A stretch of 64,000 nucleotides of DNA, taken from Fagopyrum homotropicum. Lineage: Eukaryota > Streptophyta > Magnoliopsida > Caryophyllales > Polygonaceae. Shown one piece after another: positions 53,101-63,529 of this stretch. The stretch is taken from contig BSWB01000002.1 in the NCBI GenBank assembly GCA_033239125.1, positions 90,702,560-90,766,559 of the forward strand. The letters run 5' to 3'. The notes under the pieces are model-generated. The model searched no databases. It worked only from the letters and a program-made list of their open reading frames with translations, and had not been told where the DNA came from. The position numbers were made by a program, and so were the translations under genes. Every line of letters begins with the position of its first letter. The first letter of the stretch is position 1.

Positions 53101-53347
53101 GGAACGAATTATAATAACTAGGGTTTTATATAAATCTATCATTTTATGTGAATTAAATTCTACATAAAATAATAAATAATTATAGGAATTAGAGCTTGAT
53201 ATAATTTTATCATTTTATGTGAATTAATTTCTACATAAAATAATAAAATTTGTGAAGAAAGAAATAATAGATAGAATGAGAACCGTCAACGGCTCGAAGT
53301 CCGAATTGATTCGGAAATAAACGGAATAAAAAATTCCGGATATTACA
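50189..53347 (-). repeat. El-10 5' LTR
   Basis: Pair of 43073-46067. Near its outer end (about 52955-53095) lies a dense array of TGACAAG/TGACGAG/CATGAC motifs on the minus strand, next to the 122-codon frame. Confidence 0.92.
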
Positions 53348-53352
53348 AAGAT

Positions 53353-54394
53353 CTACTTCGTTAGCAAAACTTGATTTAAGGATACGAAGATACCTAGCCA
53401 TTGTTGATTCTTCATCTTCTCGCACATTGGCCTTTACCATGGCCATTTGCATGGCATTATAGGTCTCCTCAGCAGTTATTGATCCTTGCCTCAAATTCTC
53501 CAATCTTTGCCTCAAGTCCCTTGTATAGTGTTGGGGAACAAATCGAGCTCTCATCAATGCCTTCATATGCTCCTAAGTAACTACTGGTGCATCCAAAGTT
53601 CTTCTCCTTTCCTTTACCAAATCATCCCGACATATCATAGCATAGTCAATAAATTCAAGGGCTGCGTAGTGTACCTTTTTGTGTTCGGGAAAGTTAGGGC
53701 ATGACCATATTTGCTCTATCTTTGCCTCCCATGCCATATACACATCAGGATCACATTTGCCCTCAAAACTAGGGACTTTCACCTTCACTTTGCCAAGACC
53801 GTCATGTTCCGGTTCACGGTCTCTCCTTTGTTGGACTCCATAGGGCTCACGTCTCCATTCATCATTACGTCGCCCTTCTTGGTGCCTCCTTGGCTGATCT
53901 CGCCTCCTCCGTCCATTAGGCATCCATTTTGGTCTCCATTCCTCATTCTCCCCATCGTCCTCCTCTTCCTGGTCATAAATTGGATTCTAAAATTGGTGAG
54001 GATAGTTGGGCATATTATAATTAATAATAGGAGAAGAAGGAATAGAAATATGCTCCTCAAAAGCAAGGTTTCCCCAAACAGGTTGGTAAACAATGTTGCC
54101 TAAACCATGTGCATGCCTAGAAGACTACAGAACATTCGAATTCCTTGCTGCTTGGAATGCAGCTTGCTGACTTTGAAGGGGAACTCGATCTTGTCCTTGG
54201 TTTTGCGCCCTCGAGTTGTCTCCTATCTCCAAGTTACCTCCTAGTGGTCGAGAATCTGGGGTCACCTTAGAGGTCTCCAAGATAGATATCCTTGTAGTTA
54301 GCCCCTCAAGGCTGTCTTTCAAGCTCTTGATGAGACTGAACAACTCCGGTGTGATAGGCTCAGGTCTCTTTGAACTTGCAGGAGTTCCTGACAT
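53353..54394 (-). pseudogene. gag: El-8 gag N-terminal and core (broken)
   Basis: The likely start ATG is at 54394-54392 (MSGTPASSKRPEPITPELF), matching El-3 and El-9. An upstream in-frame ATG at 54424 is not conserved. The first piece ends at TAG 54125-54127. The frame continues with a second TAG at 53987-53989, then an Arg/Glu-rich linker, the core motif SFEGKCDPDVYMAWEAKIEQ (about 53715-53770), a third TAG at 53573-53575 in place of Trp, and FVPQHYTRDLRQRLENLRQG to the El-10 junction. It resumes at 43067. The overall architecture is identical to El-9 gag. Confidence 0.87.
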
Positions 54395-55642
54395 GATGCA
54401 AAGACACTCAACAACAGCAAACACGTTAGGTTAGTTTAAACAAAAACACCTCGCAAGTGTATCACTCAGAAAATAAGGTGCTCTCACTCTCTAGTGGTGT
54501 GATACAAGCTTGTTGTTGGCTCGTCTTGTATTAATCAAAAACCTCACGTGAGTTCGATGCTTAGTCAAACTAAAGCTTTTAGATAGAAACAAGGTTCAAT
54601 TTTAGTCACTTCAAAAACGTGTTTGACTCAACAAAATAGAAGAAAAGACTCAAACGGAAAGGACAATTGCACGAATGTTATATGCAACTAAATGGCTCCA
54701 AATTTTAGAACTCAAGATAAGCTTTGAAAGAACTTACTCGTAAGACCCAAGAAGTGAAACCTAGACACCGTAGGATTAGGTTAAGGAAGGCTGAGCTATG
54801 GTGTTTGATGGCCGAAAATGGACAGTAGCTAGGTGTGGCTAGATAGGTTCAACGAGATGCTTGGTTCTTCCTCCGACTGAGACGAGATACTTGAATGAAG
54901 TCCATTCTTGAAGTCCTCTTTGTTGCTGAATAACACTAGGCTAATTACAAACTATGAATAAGAAAGAATGAAATAAAAACAATATAAACTAGAATGAAAT
55001 GAAAAGATCTGATTCCTTTTCCTTTTTTTTTTTTTTTGATTTTGGATTTCTTTTTTTTTATCCTTTTTCTTTTCTTTTCTTTTTTTTTTAACTCAAGAAA
55101 TCAGAAATAAGAAGAAACAAAAAAAAAGAAAGAAATAAAACTAATTCTTGTTTGCAGATAAACGTGGGCCAAGCTGTTGCAAATCTTCAGGATAAGATCA
55201 AATCTCAACTCCTAGATTTGTTGCAACTGATACAACGTGCCAAATCTGTAGGAGGAAAATAATTGCTTCAAGTTCGGCGCCGAATTAGTAGGAAATACGC
55301 TGAAATCAACTCCAATTCTGCGTGTATTGGATGCAGGAAGAGAAACAGCCAGGGTTAGTTTTTGTTCAACTGGTTCAAGTGAGGCTAATGTGGCTGAGGG
55401 AAAAAAATGGTGGTTGATGGCGGTGTGATGATGGTTGGTGTGGTGTTATGGTGGTTTCCGGTGTCCAGAACTCACAATCAAAGGAACAAACTCATGAGAC
55501 TCAAACAAAGCTTAGAGTAGAAGAGAGAAACGGAAATAGACTCAAACAAAAGACAATGATCAATTGCAATGATAAAAACAGACTCTTTTTGTGATTTTAT
55601 GATTGATTTACCGACTCTTTTTGGTGGTTGGACGTCAACTAT
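54395..55642 (-). other. El-8 untranslated leader
   Basis: No gene. It contains a T-rich (minus strand A/G-rich) tract at about 55010-55140, matching the leaders of El-3, El-9 and El-11 in position. Confidence 0.78.
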
Positions 55643-55654
55643 GCACACATACCA
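55643..55654 (-). promoter_or_regulatory. El-8 primer-binding site, mutated
   Basis: Minus-strand TGGTATGTGTGC at the normal PBS position, two bases from the LTR. It keeps TGGTAT but differs at three of the next six bases from TGGTATCAGAGC. Confidence 0.7.
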
Positions 55655-55656
55655 AT

Positions 55657-56563
55657 TGATGCGGGGATTAGCCGCGATGAACGGATCTAGACGAACAACT
55701 TGTTCTAAAGAATGAAGAACACACGAAATTAACAAATAAGGACAACAATGAAAACAAGAAAACAAAAAGGAACAAGAAGAACCGAAAGGAACAATGATAG
55801 AACCCTTGGATTCGAGATCCAAGAACCAAACTAGTGACGATTCGACCCCGCTTCTTACAACTCCACACAATCGATTTGAGAATCGAGAGCAAGAAGAGGG
55901 TGCCTTGTTCGACTTGCAACACCAATCCCGAAGGAGATTGACATACACAAGAACGAGAAAGCTAGATCACACACACAAACTCACGAGACAAGAATGATTG
56001 AATTCTCTTGGATTCAATTCCGAAATGCTCTCAGCAAAACTTTTATAAAACTTGTCTAACTACAAAAGAAGAGAGAAAAGGCTTTATATACATCCTAGGC
56101 CTTTTCTTCTAAAATAGAAAAAAGAAACTAATACAATAATTACTTTTAAAGAGAGTTAAATAAAGCCCAGCAAACGTAGAACACAATTGGGCCTAATTAA
56201 ACTCTCCAATTCAGCATCTCACGTCCACATACTTAAATGAATGTTCAGGCCATGCACATGCACATGCACGCACGTGATACCCCTTGTATCTGATTTCAAG
56301 GCCTCCGTCTGTCCTTTGAAATGCGTCCCAAGGCCTGCCCAACAACTAGAAATACAATTTAAGCTCCATTAATCATCTTGGCTGGGATGTGTTCGTGGCT
56401 GATCCACAAGATGGTCCTTAGACTTGATGAAGGTGGACTTGGTGGAGCTTCATGGATCATGTTTAGGAAAAGAGCATCCATCTCAGCTTGACGTTTAGCT
56501 TGTGCTCTTGTTAGAGTCCCTTGAGGTGGTGAAGATGGAGTTAGCTCAGATGATCCTTCATCA
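55657..56563 (-). repeat. El-8 5' LTR (907 bp)
   Basis: Pair of 30531-31435. On the minus strand the LTR opens with an in-frame pol tail (DEGSSELTPSSPP, then GTLTRAQAKRQAEMDAL). TATA box at 56083-56090. Confidence 0.92.
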
Positions 56564-56568
56564 CTAGG

Positions 56569-57318
56569 TATGCCAACTTATAAGAAATTCGTGAAAGAGA
56601 TCCTTTCTAACAAGAAGAAGCTAGAGGATTTCGGTGAAGTTAAGATGAGTTCGGAGTCATTTGAACTTATCAAGACTATGACGGAGAAGATGCCCCATAA
56701 ACTGCGAGATCCGGGATCATTTTGCATACCCATTGGAGTAGGGGAGGTCACATATGATGCACTTTGCGATCTCGGAGCAAGTGTGAGCATCATTCCACTT
56801 GCTTTGTGTAAGAAAGTTTGTTTAGTAGAGCGTAAACCGGTGAAGATGACACTCTATATGGCGGATCGGTCCATCATTAGACCCTTTAGAATCATAGAAG
56901 ACAACCCGTAAAACTCGGTAAGTTTTACGTTCCTATAGATTTTGTTGTGCTTGACATTCTTGCAGATTATCCAGTTCCCATCATACTTTGGAGACTGTTC
57001 CTTGCAACCTCCGGATGCTTGGTGGATTGCAAGAACGGGAAGCTATCATTCAACATAGGAGAGGAACGAGTGGATTTTGTACTCTCCTCTTTAATCAAAG
57101 AGCCAGGTGTAGGAGAAGATGTTTTTAACATCTTAGATGAAGAAGAGTCTAGAGAAGTGGTGACTTCATTTTTCATCAAATATCCGCTTCAAAAGGTTCT
57201 AAGCATGAGCATCGTTGAGAAAGGGATAGTACATGATTGTGATGATGAGATTCGAGCATTAGAAGATGCAGAGGAAGAGCCAGAAGCAAGATTTGAAGAG
57301 ATTAAGGAAGTTCCATAA
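56569..57318 (+). pseudogene. pol: El-6 Athila protease region
   Basis: Two open pieces: 56570-56911 (113 codons) and 56947-57318 (123 codons), split by a stop and shift near 56910-56945. The first starts where gag was cut by El-8 (MPTYKKFVKEILSNKKKL) and holds the retropepsin motif YDALCDLGASVSIIPLALC (about residues 62-80). The usual Ser/Thr after the catalytic Asp region is changed to Leu (DLGAS). The second has DFVVLDILADYPVPIILWRLFLATSGCLVD, the protease tail, then an acidic linker. Stops follow at 57318 and in the linker. Confidence 0.87.
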
Positions 57319-58101
57319 GAAGGTGAAAAACTCGACATACCCAAAAAAATCGAGTTATTTTTGAAGAAACAAGTCGATTTTCCTTCTATGAGAAAAAAGT
57401 CGACCTCATCGACCGATTTTCTTTAGAGGAAGTCGATTTTTTTGCACTTTCTCCGACTTCTACAAATTAAATTGCAAGTGTTCTTGGCTGCAGTGACACA
57501 CTTCCTCAACCTTCAGAGACTTCTCCAATGACACTCCTTGGTCAAGATTGATTAATTAAAGGACCACCATCATTGGAATTAAAGTCACTCCCTACACATC
57601 TAAAGTATGCATTTCTTGGACCTAACTCAACATATCCTGTTATAGTTAGTGCGAACTTGAATGATGATGAACTTGAGAGACTTATGAATGTTCTGAAATA
57701 ACATAGGAAAGCTCTAGGCTATACCATTGATGACCTAGTAGGAATCGAGCCTTCTATTTGTATGCATAAGATCTTAATGGAAGAGGATTATAAGCCTTCA
57801 CGACAACCTCAACGACGGTTAAATCCGATCATGAAAGAGGTCGTGAAGAAGGAAATCCTAAAGTTGCTTGATGCATGTATCATCTTTCCTATTTCTGATA
57901 GCAAGTGGATGAGTCCAGTTCAAGTAGTACCAAAGAAATGAGGGATGACCGTTGTTGCTAACAAAAATAACGAACTCATTCCTACGAGAACAGTTATGGG
58001 ATGGAGAATGTGCATTGATTATCGTAAGTTGAATGTTTCAACGAGGAAGGATCACTTCCCTCTCCCTTTCATAGATCAAATGCTTGAAAGGTTAGCAGAC
58101 C
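57319..58101 (+). pseudogene. pol: El-6 Athila linker and reverse transcriptase N-terminus (broken)
   Basis: 57319-57590 is a linker with many stops and with repeated TCGATTTT/CGACCGATTTT motifs. RT-like translation begins near 57600: LKYAFLGPNSTYPVIVSANL, HRKALGYTIDDLVGIEPSICMHKI, then DACIIFPISDSKWMSPVQVVPKK and WRMCIDYRKLNVSTRKDHFPLPFIDQMLERLAD. It has two stops (near 57699 and 57940). The frame is cut by El-11 at 58102, before the catalytic boxes. The remaining pol lies beyond the window. Confidence 0.86.
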
Positions 58102-58856
58102 TGATGAAGGATCATCCAAGCTAAGTCACGGTCCCTTAACAAGGGCTCAAGCTAAACTACAAGCTGAGATGGATGCATTGCTTCTAACCATGAACCATGA
58201 ACCACCTAACTCACCTTCCATGAGCCAACGAGGCTTGATGATGATCATGGTCCACCAAGGAACAAGCTGCACGCCTAAGGGTTCTACATAAGGCTGAAAT
58301 GTTCCAAATTGGCGGAATAAGCTTATTTGGTTGTTTTAAGTGTTTTGAAGTCTTTTTAGAATAAAAGCCCAAACTTATGTCTTAATGGGCCTTTAGTTAA
58401 TTATTTCAGTTCATTAACATTATAAACACTATATATATGTTATTAGGCGTGCTAGGTCGAGGGAATCCAGAAAATACACGTTAAACACAGTTTTTGTGCT
58501 GCTGTTGCAAATTGGCGATTTCTAGCCTGTTGGAGAGCTTTGTGATTATGATTTTTGGCTTAACTCTTCTTGTCTGAGTTAATCTCCTTAGGGATTAGTG
58601 TTGCAAGTTGTTTATAAGCATCCTCTTGGTGCTTTCAATCTCCATATTGATTGTGTCAAGTTGTAGAAGCAGGGTTGATTAGTCTTTTGGATTGGTTCTT
58701 GATTTCATTGTTCAAGGGTTCTTCCATAGTTCTATTCGGTTCTTCTTAACCATCTATCTTTATATTTTCGTGCTTATCATTCCTCCATATCTAAGTTTCA
58801 TTCCATTGTTTCCAGGTTGTTCGTCTAGATCGTTAAACGGGCTATTCCCCGTATCA
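58102..58856 (+). repeat. El-11 5' LTR (755 bp)
   Basis: It starts with an in-frame pol tail (GPLTRAQAKLQAEMDALLL), ending at TAA near 58290. A TATAAACA/TATATATA region is at about 58421-58439. It ends TTCCCCGTATCA. Confidence 0.88.
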
Positions 58857-58858
58857 AT

Positions 58859-58870
58859 TGGTATCAGAGC
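58859..58870 (+). promoter_or_regulatory. El-11 primer-binding site (initiator tRNA-Met)
   Basis: TGGTATCAGAGC, two bases after the LTR. Perfect match. Confidence 0.92.
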
Positions 58871-59940
58871 TTTGGGGACGTTCAACCATCATCAAAAGAG
58901 TCATAAAATCACAAAAAAAGAGTTTGTTTTGATCATTGCAATTGATCATTGTCTTTTGTAGTCTTTTCTTTTCTTCAGTTTTTTCTCTCTTCTATTCTAA
59001 GTTGATTGAATTCTAACTTGTTTGTTGTTCTTGATCAGCGAATTGAGCACCGAAGTCATCAACAAACACCAACACCACCACGCCAGCCCCACCACCACTT
59101 TCATGCCGCCAAAACCTACCCTAACCTACTGTTTTTCGCAAAACCTAATCCTGCAACAGCCATATCTTTCCATATCTTTCCTTAATCCTAACATAATCAT
59201 ATCTTTTCATTTTTTTTTCCATAATCCTGTTTCAGCCATATCTTATCTCTAATCATATCTTATCTTTTTAGTTGTTTCCCTATTTACCCTCTTGTTAGTT
59301 AATTTTCGTTTTTATTTTGCTGAGATAAAAAAAAAAGGAAAGCTGTTGTCCAGAATATTAAAAAAAAAAAGAGAAGGACGAACCAAAAAAAAAAAGAAAA
59401 GAAAAGAAGAATTCAGCTTTGTGTTTAGCTCTAAGTTATTGAACTAACAACATTGTTCTTGCAAGAGTTGACTAAGAGGAAGAAGATTTCGAGGGGACTC
59501 CAAGAAACCTACATTCCAAGCCTTTTTCATTCGGCCACCCTACCCTAAACCGACCTTAGTTGTTGATTTTGGTGTTTGAGGTTGCAAGTTGAGGCACTTA
59601 CGAGTAAGGTTCTTTTAGCTTATCTTGAGTCTATATTTCGGGTCATTTTGGTTGTACATCTCATTCATACAACTAGTCCATTCCTTGAGTCATTATTTTT
59701 TTTCTTTCTTTTGTTGAGTCAGCCTAGGACATACCTTGATTAATTCAATTGTTGTTTCGTGTTAGCTTATATTTGACTAGACACTACCCACACAAGGTTG
59801 TTAATTCTTACAAGGTGAGCCATCAGCAAAGTCTTATCACATCACTTGAGAGTGAGGGATAAACACTTGAGAGACACACTAGAGAGGATTTTGTTTTGAT
59901 CTAATCTAACGTGTTTGTTTGTTCTGTTGTGTTTAATAAG
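58871..59940 (+). other. El-11 untranslated leader
   Basis: About 1.07 kb without a supported gene; an A-rich purine tract is at about 59325-59415. The open frame 59022-59252 has no domain and lies in low-complexity sequence. Confidence 0.75.
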
Positions 59941-60843
59941 ATGTCTAGTGATCATCATACCAAGAAGCAACCCGAGTCTAGTCCGGCAGATTTGATTAGC
60001 ATGATGAAGGCTATGATGCAAGCAGAATTTAAAGCCATAGAAGATAGGCTTACGGGTTTACAAGGGCAAATAACTGAGCTTAAGACTAATAAGGCTAAAG
60101 AAGACACCTCATTTCCCCTAACTAAGGCACTAGGCCATCACTTTGAGAAAGGAGCAGGTTCTAAACCCTTAACTATAAGCCATCGACGAGTACCTCTTGA
60201 TAGCCAACAAGAAGCTTTCAACAAAGCCAAGAAGATTCCCATTAATGCTTCACAGGGGCATCATTCTAACTCTAAACCTCCTATTCATGATAACAGTCAT
60301 TATGCTAATTTCTCTCTTAGCACCACACAGGATGGAGATAATGAGGAGTCCGAAGATGATGGCTATGATTATGCACAAGAAAGAAGGCAAGAGGAAGCCT
60401 GGAGGCAAGACGAGGAATGGATGAGAAATGAGGAAAGAAGGATGAAACAAAATAGGAGGCGTGAAGATATGAGACGAGAAGATGAGAGGGATCAAGATGG
60501 GAGGCGTGAGTATAGATGGAGGCAAGAGGAAGACTATGAAGGGAGGAGAGACAATAAACACCAAAGGAGAGGGCGAGATCATGAGCAAGATGATCTAGGC
60601 AAGGTGAAGATCAAGATCCCATCCTTTGAAGGCAAGTGTGATCCGGATGTGTACATGGCTTGGGAGACGAAGATTGAGCAGATATGGGCATGCCACAACT
60701 TTCCCGAGAATAAAAAGGTACATTACGCAGCCCTTAAGTTCACTGATTATGCTTTGATATGGTGGAATGAGCTTGTGAAGGAAAGGAGGCAAAACATGGA
60801 TCCACAGGTTGCAACATGGGCACAAATGAGGGCAATCATGTGA
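59941..60843 (+). CDS. gag: El-11 gag N-terminal segment
   Basis: I choose ATG 59941 (MSSDHHTKKQPESSPADLI), the position equivalent to the conserved gag start of El-3/8/9. An in-frame ATG at 59911 only adds leader. 300 codons to TGA 60841-60843. A coiled-coil-like start (FKAIEDRLTGLQGQITELK) is followed by a long Arg/Glu/Asp-rich linker (about residues 130-220), then core motif SFEGKCDPDVYMAWETKIEQ (about 224-243). The TGA replaces an Arg codon and the frame continues at once. Unlike El-3, El-8 and El-9, this copy has no TAG in the acidic linker. Confidence 0.9.
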   Translation: MSSDHHTKKQPESSPADLISMMKAMMQAEFKAIEDRLTGLQGQITELKTNKAKEDTSFPLTKALGHHFEKGAGSKPLTISHRRVPLDSQQEAFNKAKKIPINASQGHHSNSKPPIHDNSHYANFSLSTTQDGDNEESEDDGYDYAQERRQEEAWRQDEEWMRNEERRMKQNRRREDMRREDERDQDGRREYRWRQEEDYEGRRDNKHQRRGRDHEQDDLGKVKIKIPSFEGKCDPDVYMAWETKIEQIWACHNFPENKKVHYAALKFTDYALIWWNELVKERRQNMDPQVATWAQMRAIM

Positions 60844-60876
60844 GCTCGATTTGTTCCCCAACATTATAGGAGGGAC

Positions 60877-62502
60877 TTGAGGCAAAAGTTGGAAAACTTG
60901 AGGCAAGGTTCAATGAGTTCAGAGGAGACCTACAATGCCATGCAAATGGATATAGTGAAGGCCAATGTTAGTGAGGATGAAGAGGCAACTATGGCCAGGT
61001 ATCTCCGTATCCTTAATTCAAGTTTTGCTAACGAGGTGGATTTGTTTCCCTACTCTACTATGACAGAATTACTACATCTCGCCATCAAAGTCGAGAAGAA
61101 GATAAAAGGGAGGAGTCAAGGCATAAAGAGCTCATTTGGGACCTCAAATGTATGGAAACAACAAGGAGGGAACCGACACGGAGGATACAACCGCGAAGCC
61201 CCCAAAACAGCCCCCGAGCAAGCTCCCACATGCCCAACCTACCCTAAGATGCCTACTGCAGCCCCTAAACCACCTCAAGGGAGTACTTATAACTCTTCTT
61301 CTTCTAGGGCTAGAGATGTTGTGTGTTTTAAGTGTCAAGGTAGAGGACACATGATGAAAGACTGTCCGAATAGGAGAACTTTGCTGATAAATCATTTAGG
61401 CCATTATGAATCAGAATCTGAGCATGAACTTGAATCTAATGAAATCGAGCCTAGTGATGATGTTGATTCGGATGATGGAGTAGTATATGAACAAGGGGAT
61501 TGCTTGCTTGCTCAACGTGTGTTGTTTGATCACCCTAGTTCATTCCTAGCTAATAACTATATGCTATGTGATTTGGATGTTCCAAACGAGTCTATTGCTT
61601 GTGTTGAATCTGATTTTGAGCATGATGAGCCTATTTTGGATGTTTGCTTGTCACATGATAATGCTTTGATAGCTAGGAGAGCCCTTAGTATACAACCCGC
61701 CCCTTGTGAGGATAACCAAAGGGAAAACTTGTTTCACACTAGATGTTTGGTTAAAGGGAAGGTTTGTAATGTTATAATTGATGGGGGTAGTTGTTGTAAT
61801 ATAGCTAGCACCGACTTGGTTAATAAGCTGCAATTAACAATTTTCTATCACCCTAGGCCTTATAAGCTTCATTGGATGAATGAATGTGGAGAATTAAAGG
61901 TAAATAAGAAAGTTAAGGTCACATTCACTTTTGGCCATTATGAGGATAATGTTTTGTGTGATGTTGTGCCTATGCAAGCTTGTCATATCTTATTAGGTCG
62001 TCCTTGGCAATTTGATAGGAGAGTCTTACATGATGGTTACACTAATATGTATACTTTCACTTTTAATGAAAAACCTGTAACCTTAAAGCCTATGACTCCC
62101 TTACAAATAGCTGAGGTATTTGAGAAGAAAAAGGCAAGTGAACAAGGGGTAGACCAAGCTAAGAAGAGGAGTAAGCCAAATAATTCCAAAACCGAGCCTA
62201 TAGAGCCTTCTAATACCCTTTTAGTTTCAACTAACACACAAATGGCCTCTACTTTGCTAGTAGCCAAATCTGAGTTTCAAAGTGCTTATCTTCCTCTAGA
62301 AATCACTTTGATGACCTTATGTAAGAAGTTAGCCCTAGTGAGTGATGAAACTAAGGCAAATCTTCCACCTAGCATTGTAGCCATACTTGAGGAGTTTAAG
62401 GATGTGTTTCCTAATGAGATACCCCATGGCCTACCACCCTTGAGAGGTATAGAGCATCAAATAGATCTCATTCCGGGAGCAACCTTGGAGGATGTGTGTT
62501 GA
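60877..62502 (+). CDS. gag-pol: El-11 gag core end, nucleocapsid and protease
   Basis: The 541-codon segment continues the gag frame after the TGA at 60841. Gag core end: LLHLAIKVEKKIKG (65-78). The zinc knuckle uses C150, C153, H158 and C163. The acidic linker is longer than in El-9. The protease motif VIIDGGSCCNIAST has Asp302, and VPMQACHILLGRPWQFD follows. The connector to RT has ILEEFKDVFPNEIPHGLPPLRG. It stops at 62500-62502 because of an odd filler insertion just before RT. The first codon shown is a TTG inside the frame; no separate start is implied. Confidence 0.92.
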   Translation: MRQKLENLRQGSMSSEETYNAMQMDIVKANVSEDEEATMARYLRILNSSFANEVDLFPYSTMTELLHLAIKVEKKIKGRSQGIKSSFGTSNVWKQQGGNRHGGYNREAPKTAPEQAPTCPTYPKMPTAAPKPPQGSTYNSSSSRARDVVCFKCQGRGHMMKDCPNRRTLLINHLGHYESESEHELESNEIEPSDDVDSDDGVVYEQGDCLLAQRVLFDHPSSFLANNYMLCDLDVPNESIACVESDFEHDEPILDVCLSHDNALIARRALSIQPAPCEDNQRENLFHTRCLVKGKVCNVIIDGGSCCNIASTDLVNKLQLTIFYHPRPYKLHWMNECGELKVNKKVKVTFTFGHYEDNVLCDVVPMQACHILLGRPWQFDRRVLHDGYTNMYTFTFNEKPVTLKPMTPLQIAEVFEKKKASEQGVDQAKKRSKPNNSKTEPIEPSNTLLVSTNTQMASTLLVAKSEFQSAYLPLEITLMTLCKKLALVSDETKANLPPSIVAILEEFKDVFPNEIPHGLPPLRGIEHQIDLIPGATLEDVC

Positions 62503-63386
62503 TTATAGAGCATCAAATAGATCTCACTTTGATGAACCCTAATGAGAGCCAAGAGGTTAGAAACCAAGTGCAAGAGCTCTTAAATAAAGGTTATGTGAGG
62601 GAAAGCCTTAGTCCATGTGTTGTCCCCGTGCTTTTAGTGCCTAAGAAAGATAATACTTGGAGGATGTGTGTTGATTGTAGGGCCATCAATAACATAACCA
62701 TTAAGTATCGCCACCCTATCCCACGCCTTGATGATATGTTAGATGAGCTCCATGGTTCCACTATGTTTAGTAAAATTGATCTTAGGAGTGGATACCATCA
62801 GATTCGGATGAAGGAAGGGGATGAGTGGAAAACTGCTTTTAAAACCAAGTTTGGTTTATATGAGTGGCTTGTTATGCCATTTAGACTTACTAATGCTCCT
62901 TCTACTTTCATGAGATTAATGAACCATGTTTTGAGAAAGTTTATAGGTAAATTTTGCACTAATAAAGTTATTTTTCTTGGGTTTGTAGTGAGCATAGACG
63001 GTTTACAAGTGGATGAGGAGAAGATCAAGGCCATTCGAGATTGGCCTATTCCGAGCTCTATTGGCAATGTTAGGAGTTTTCATGGTCTTGCTAGCTTCTA
63101 TAGGCGTTTTGTGCGTGATTTTAGCACCATTGCAGCCCCATTGACGGAAATATGCAAGAAGAACACGCCATTTGTGTGGGGTAGTGCGCAAGACCATGCA
63201 TTCAACAAGCTTAAGGAGGTTCTCACTCATGCACCTTTGCTTGCTCTTCCAGATTTCAACAAGCCATTGGAAGTGGAGTGTGATGCATCCGGAATTGGAA
63301 TTGGAGGTGTTCTTATGCAAGAAGGTAAACCTATTGCTTTCTTTAGTGAGAAACTCAAAGGAGCATGTCTTAACTATTCTACTTAA
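62496..63386 (+). CDS. pol: El-11 reverse transcriptase lacking its YFDD box, and RNase H start
   Basis: The 296-codon segment begins with an artificial start produced by the filler; real RT starts near residue 14. It has MCVDCRAINN (57-66), FSKIDLRSGYHQI with catalytic Asp95, and WLVMPFRLTNAPSTF. At residues 153-154 a precise in-frame loss of ~43 codons removes the YFDD palm box present in El-8 and El-9. The thumb (FLGFVV, DEEKIKAIRDWP) and FHGLASFYRRFVRDFSTIAAPL follow, then RNase H to VECDASGIGIGGVLMQEG. A TAA at 63384-63386 ends it just before the RNase H Glu box. It cannot polymerise DNA. Confidence 0.9.
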   Translation: MLIIEHQIDLTLMNPNESQEVRNQVQELLNKGYVRESLSPCVVPVLLVPKKDNTWRMCVDCRAINNITIKYRHPIPRLDDMLDELHGSTMFSKIDLRSGYHQIRMKEGDEWKTAFKTKFGLYEWLVMPFRLTNAPSTFMRLMNHVLRKFIGKFCTNKVIFLGFVVSIDGLQVDEEKIKAIRDWPIPSSIGNVRSFHGLASFYRRFVRDFSTIAAPLTEICKKNTPFVWGSAQDHAFNKLKEVLTHAPLLALPDFNKPLEVECDASGIGIGGVLMQEGKPIAFFSEKLKGACLNYST

Positions 63387-63529
63387 AATAATGAGTTATA
63401 TGCTTTGTTTAGAGTACTTAAGACATGGCAACACTACTTGTGGCCTAGAGAGTTTATCTTGCATTCTGATCATGAATCTTTAAAACACTTTAGGAGTCAA
63501 GATAACTAGATAGGCGACATGGTAGTTGG

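Larger units (their letters stand above)
43073..53347 (-). mobile_element. El-10: large non-autonomous (LARD-like) element nested in El-8 gag
   Basis: Very long LTRs (43073-46067, 2995 bp; 50189-53347, 3159 bp) begin TGTAACACC and end ATATTACA. Target duplication AAGAT is at 43068-43072 and 53348-53352. The PBS is perfect (50174-50185) and a polypurine tract is present. The 4.1-kb interior has no recognisable gag or pol. Long LTRs plus a noncoding interior is the layout of LARD elements, which depend on proteins of other elements. LTR ends and PBS resemble El-2, so a Tekay-type partner is inferred. Confidence 0.9.
30531..56563 (-). mobile_element. El-8: CRM-like Ty3/gypsy element hosting El-9 and El-10
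   Basis: LTRs at 30531-31435 and 55657-56563 begin TGATGCG and end TTCATCA on the plus strand, with the target duplication CTAGG at 30526-30530 and 56564-56568. Removing El-9 and El-10 leaves about 8 kb with minus-strand gag, protease, RT, RNase H and integrase. The Athila frame reads through when El-8 is removed. LTR differences are about 3-4% in the first 290 bp by eye. Stops and a deletion in integrase inactivate it. Confidence 0.92.
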
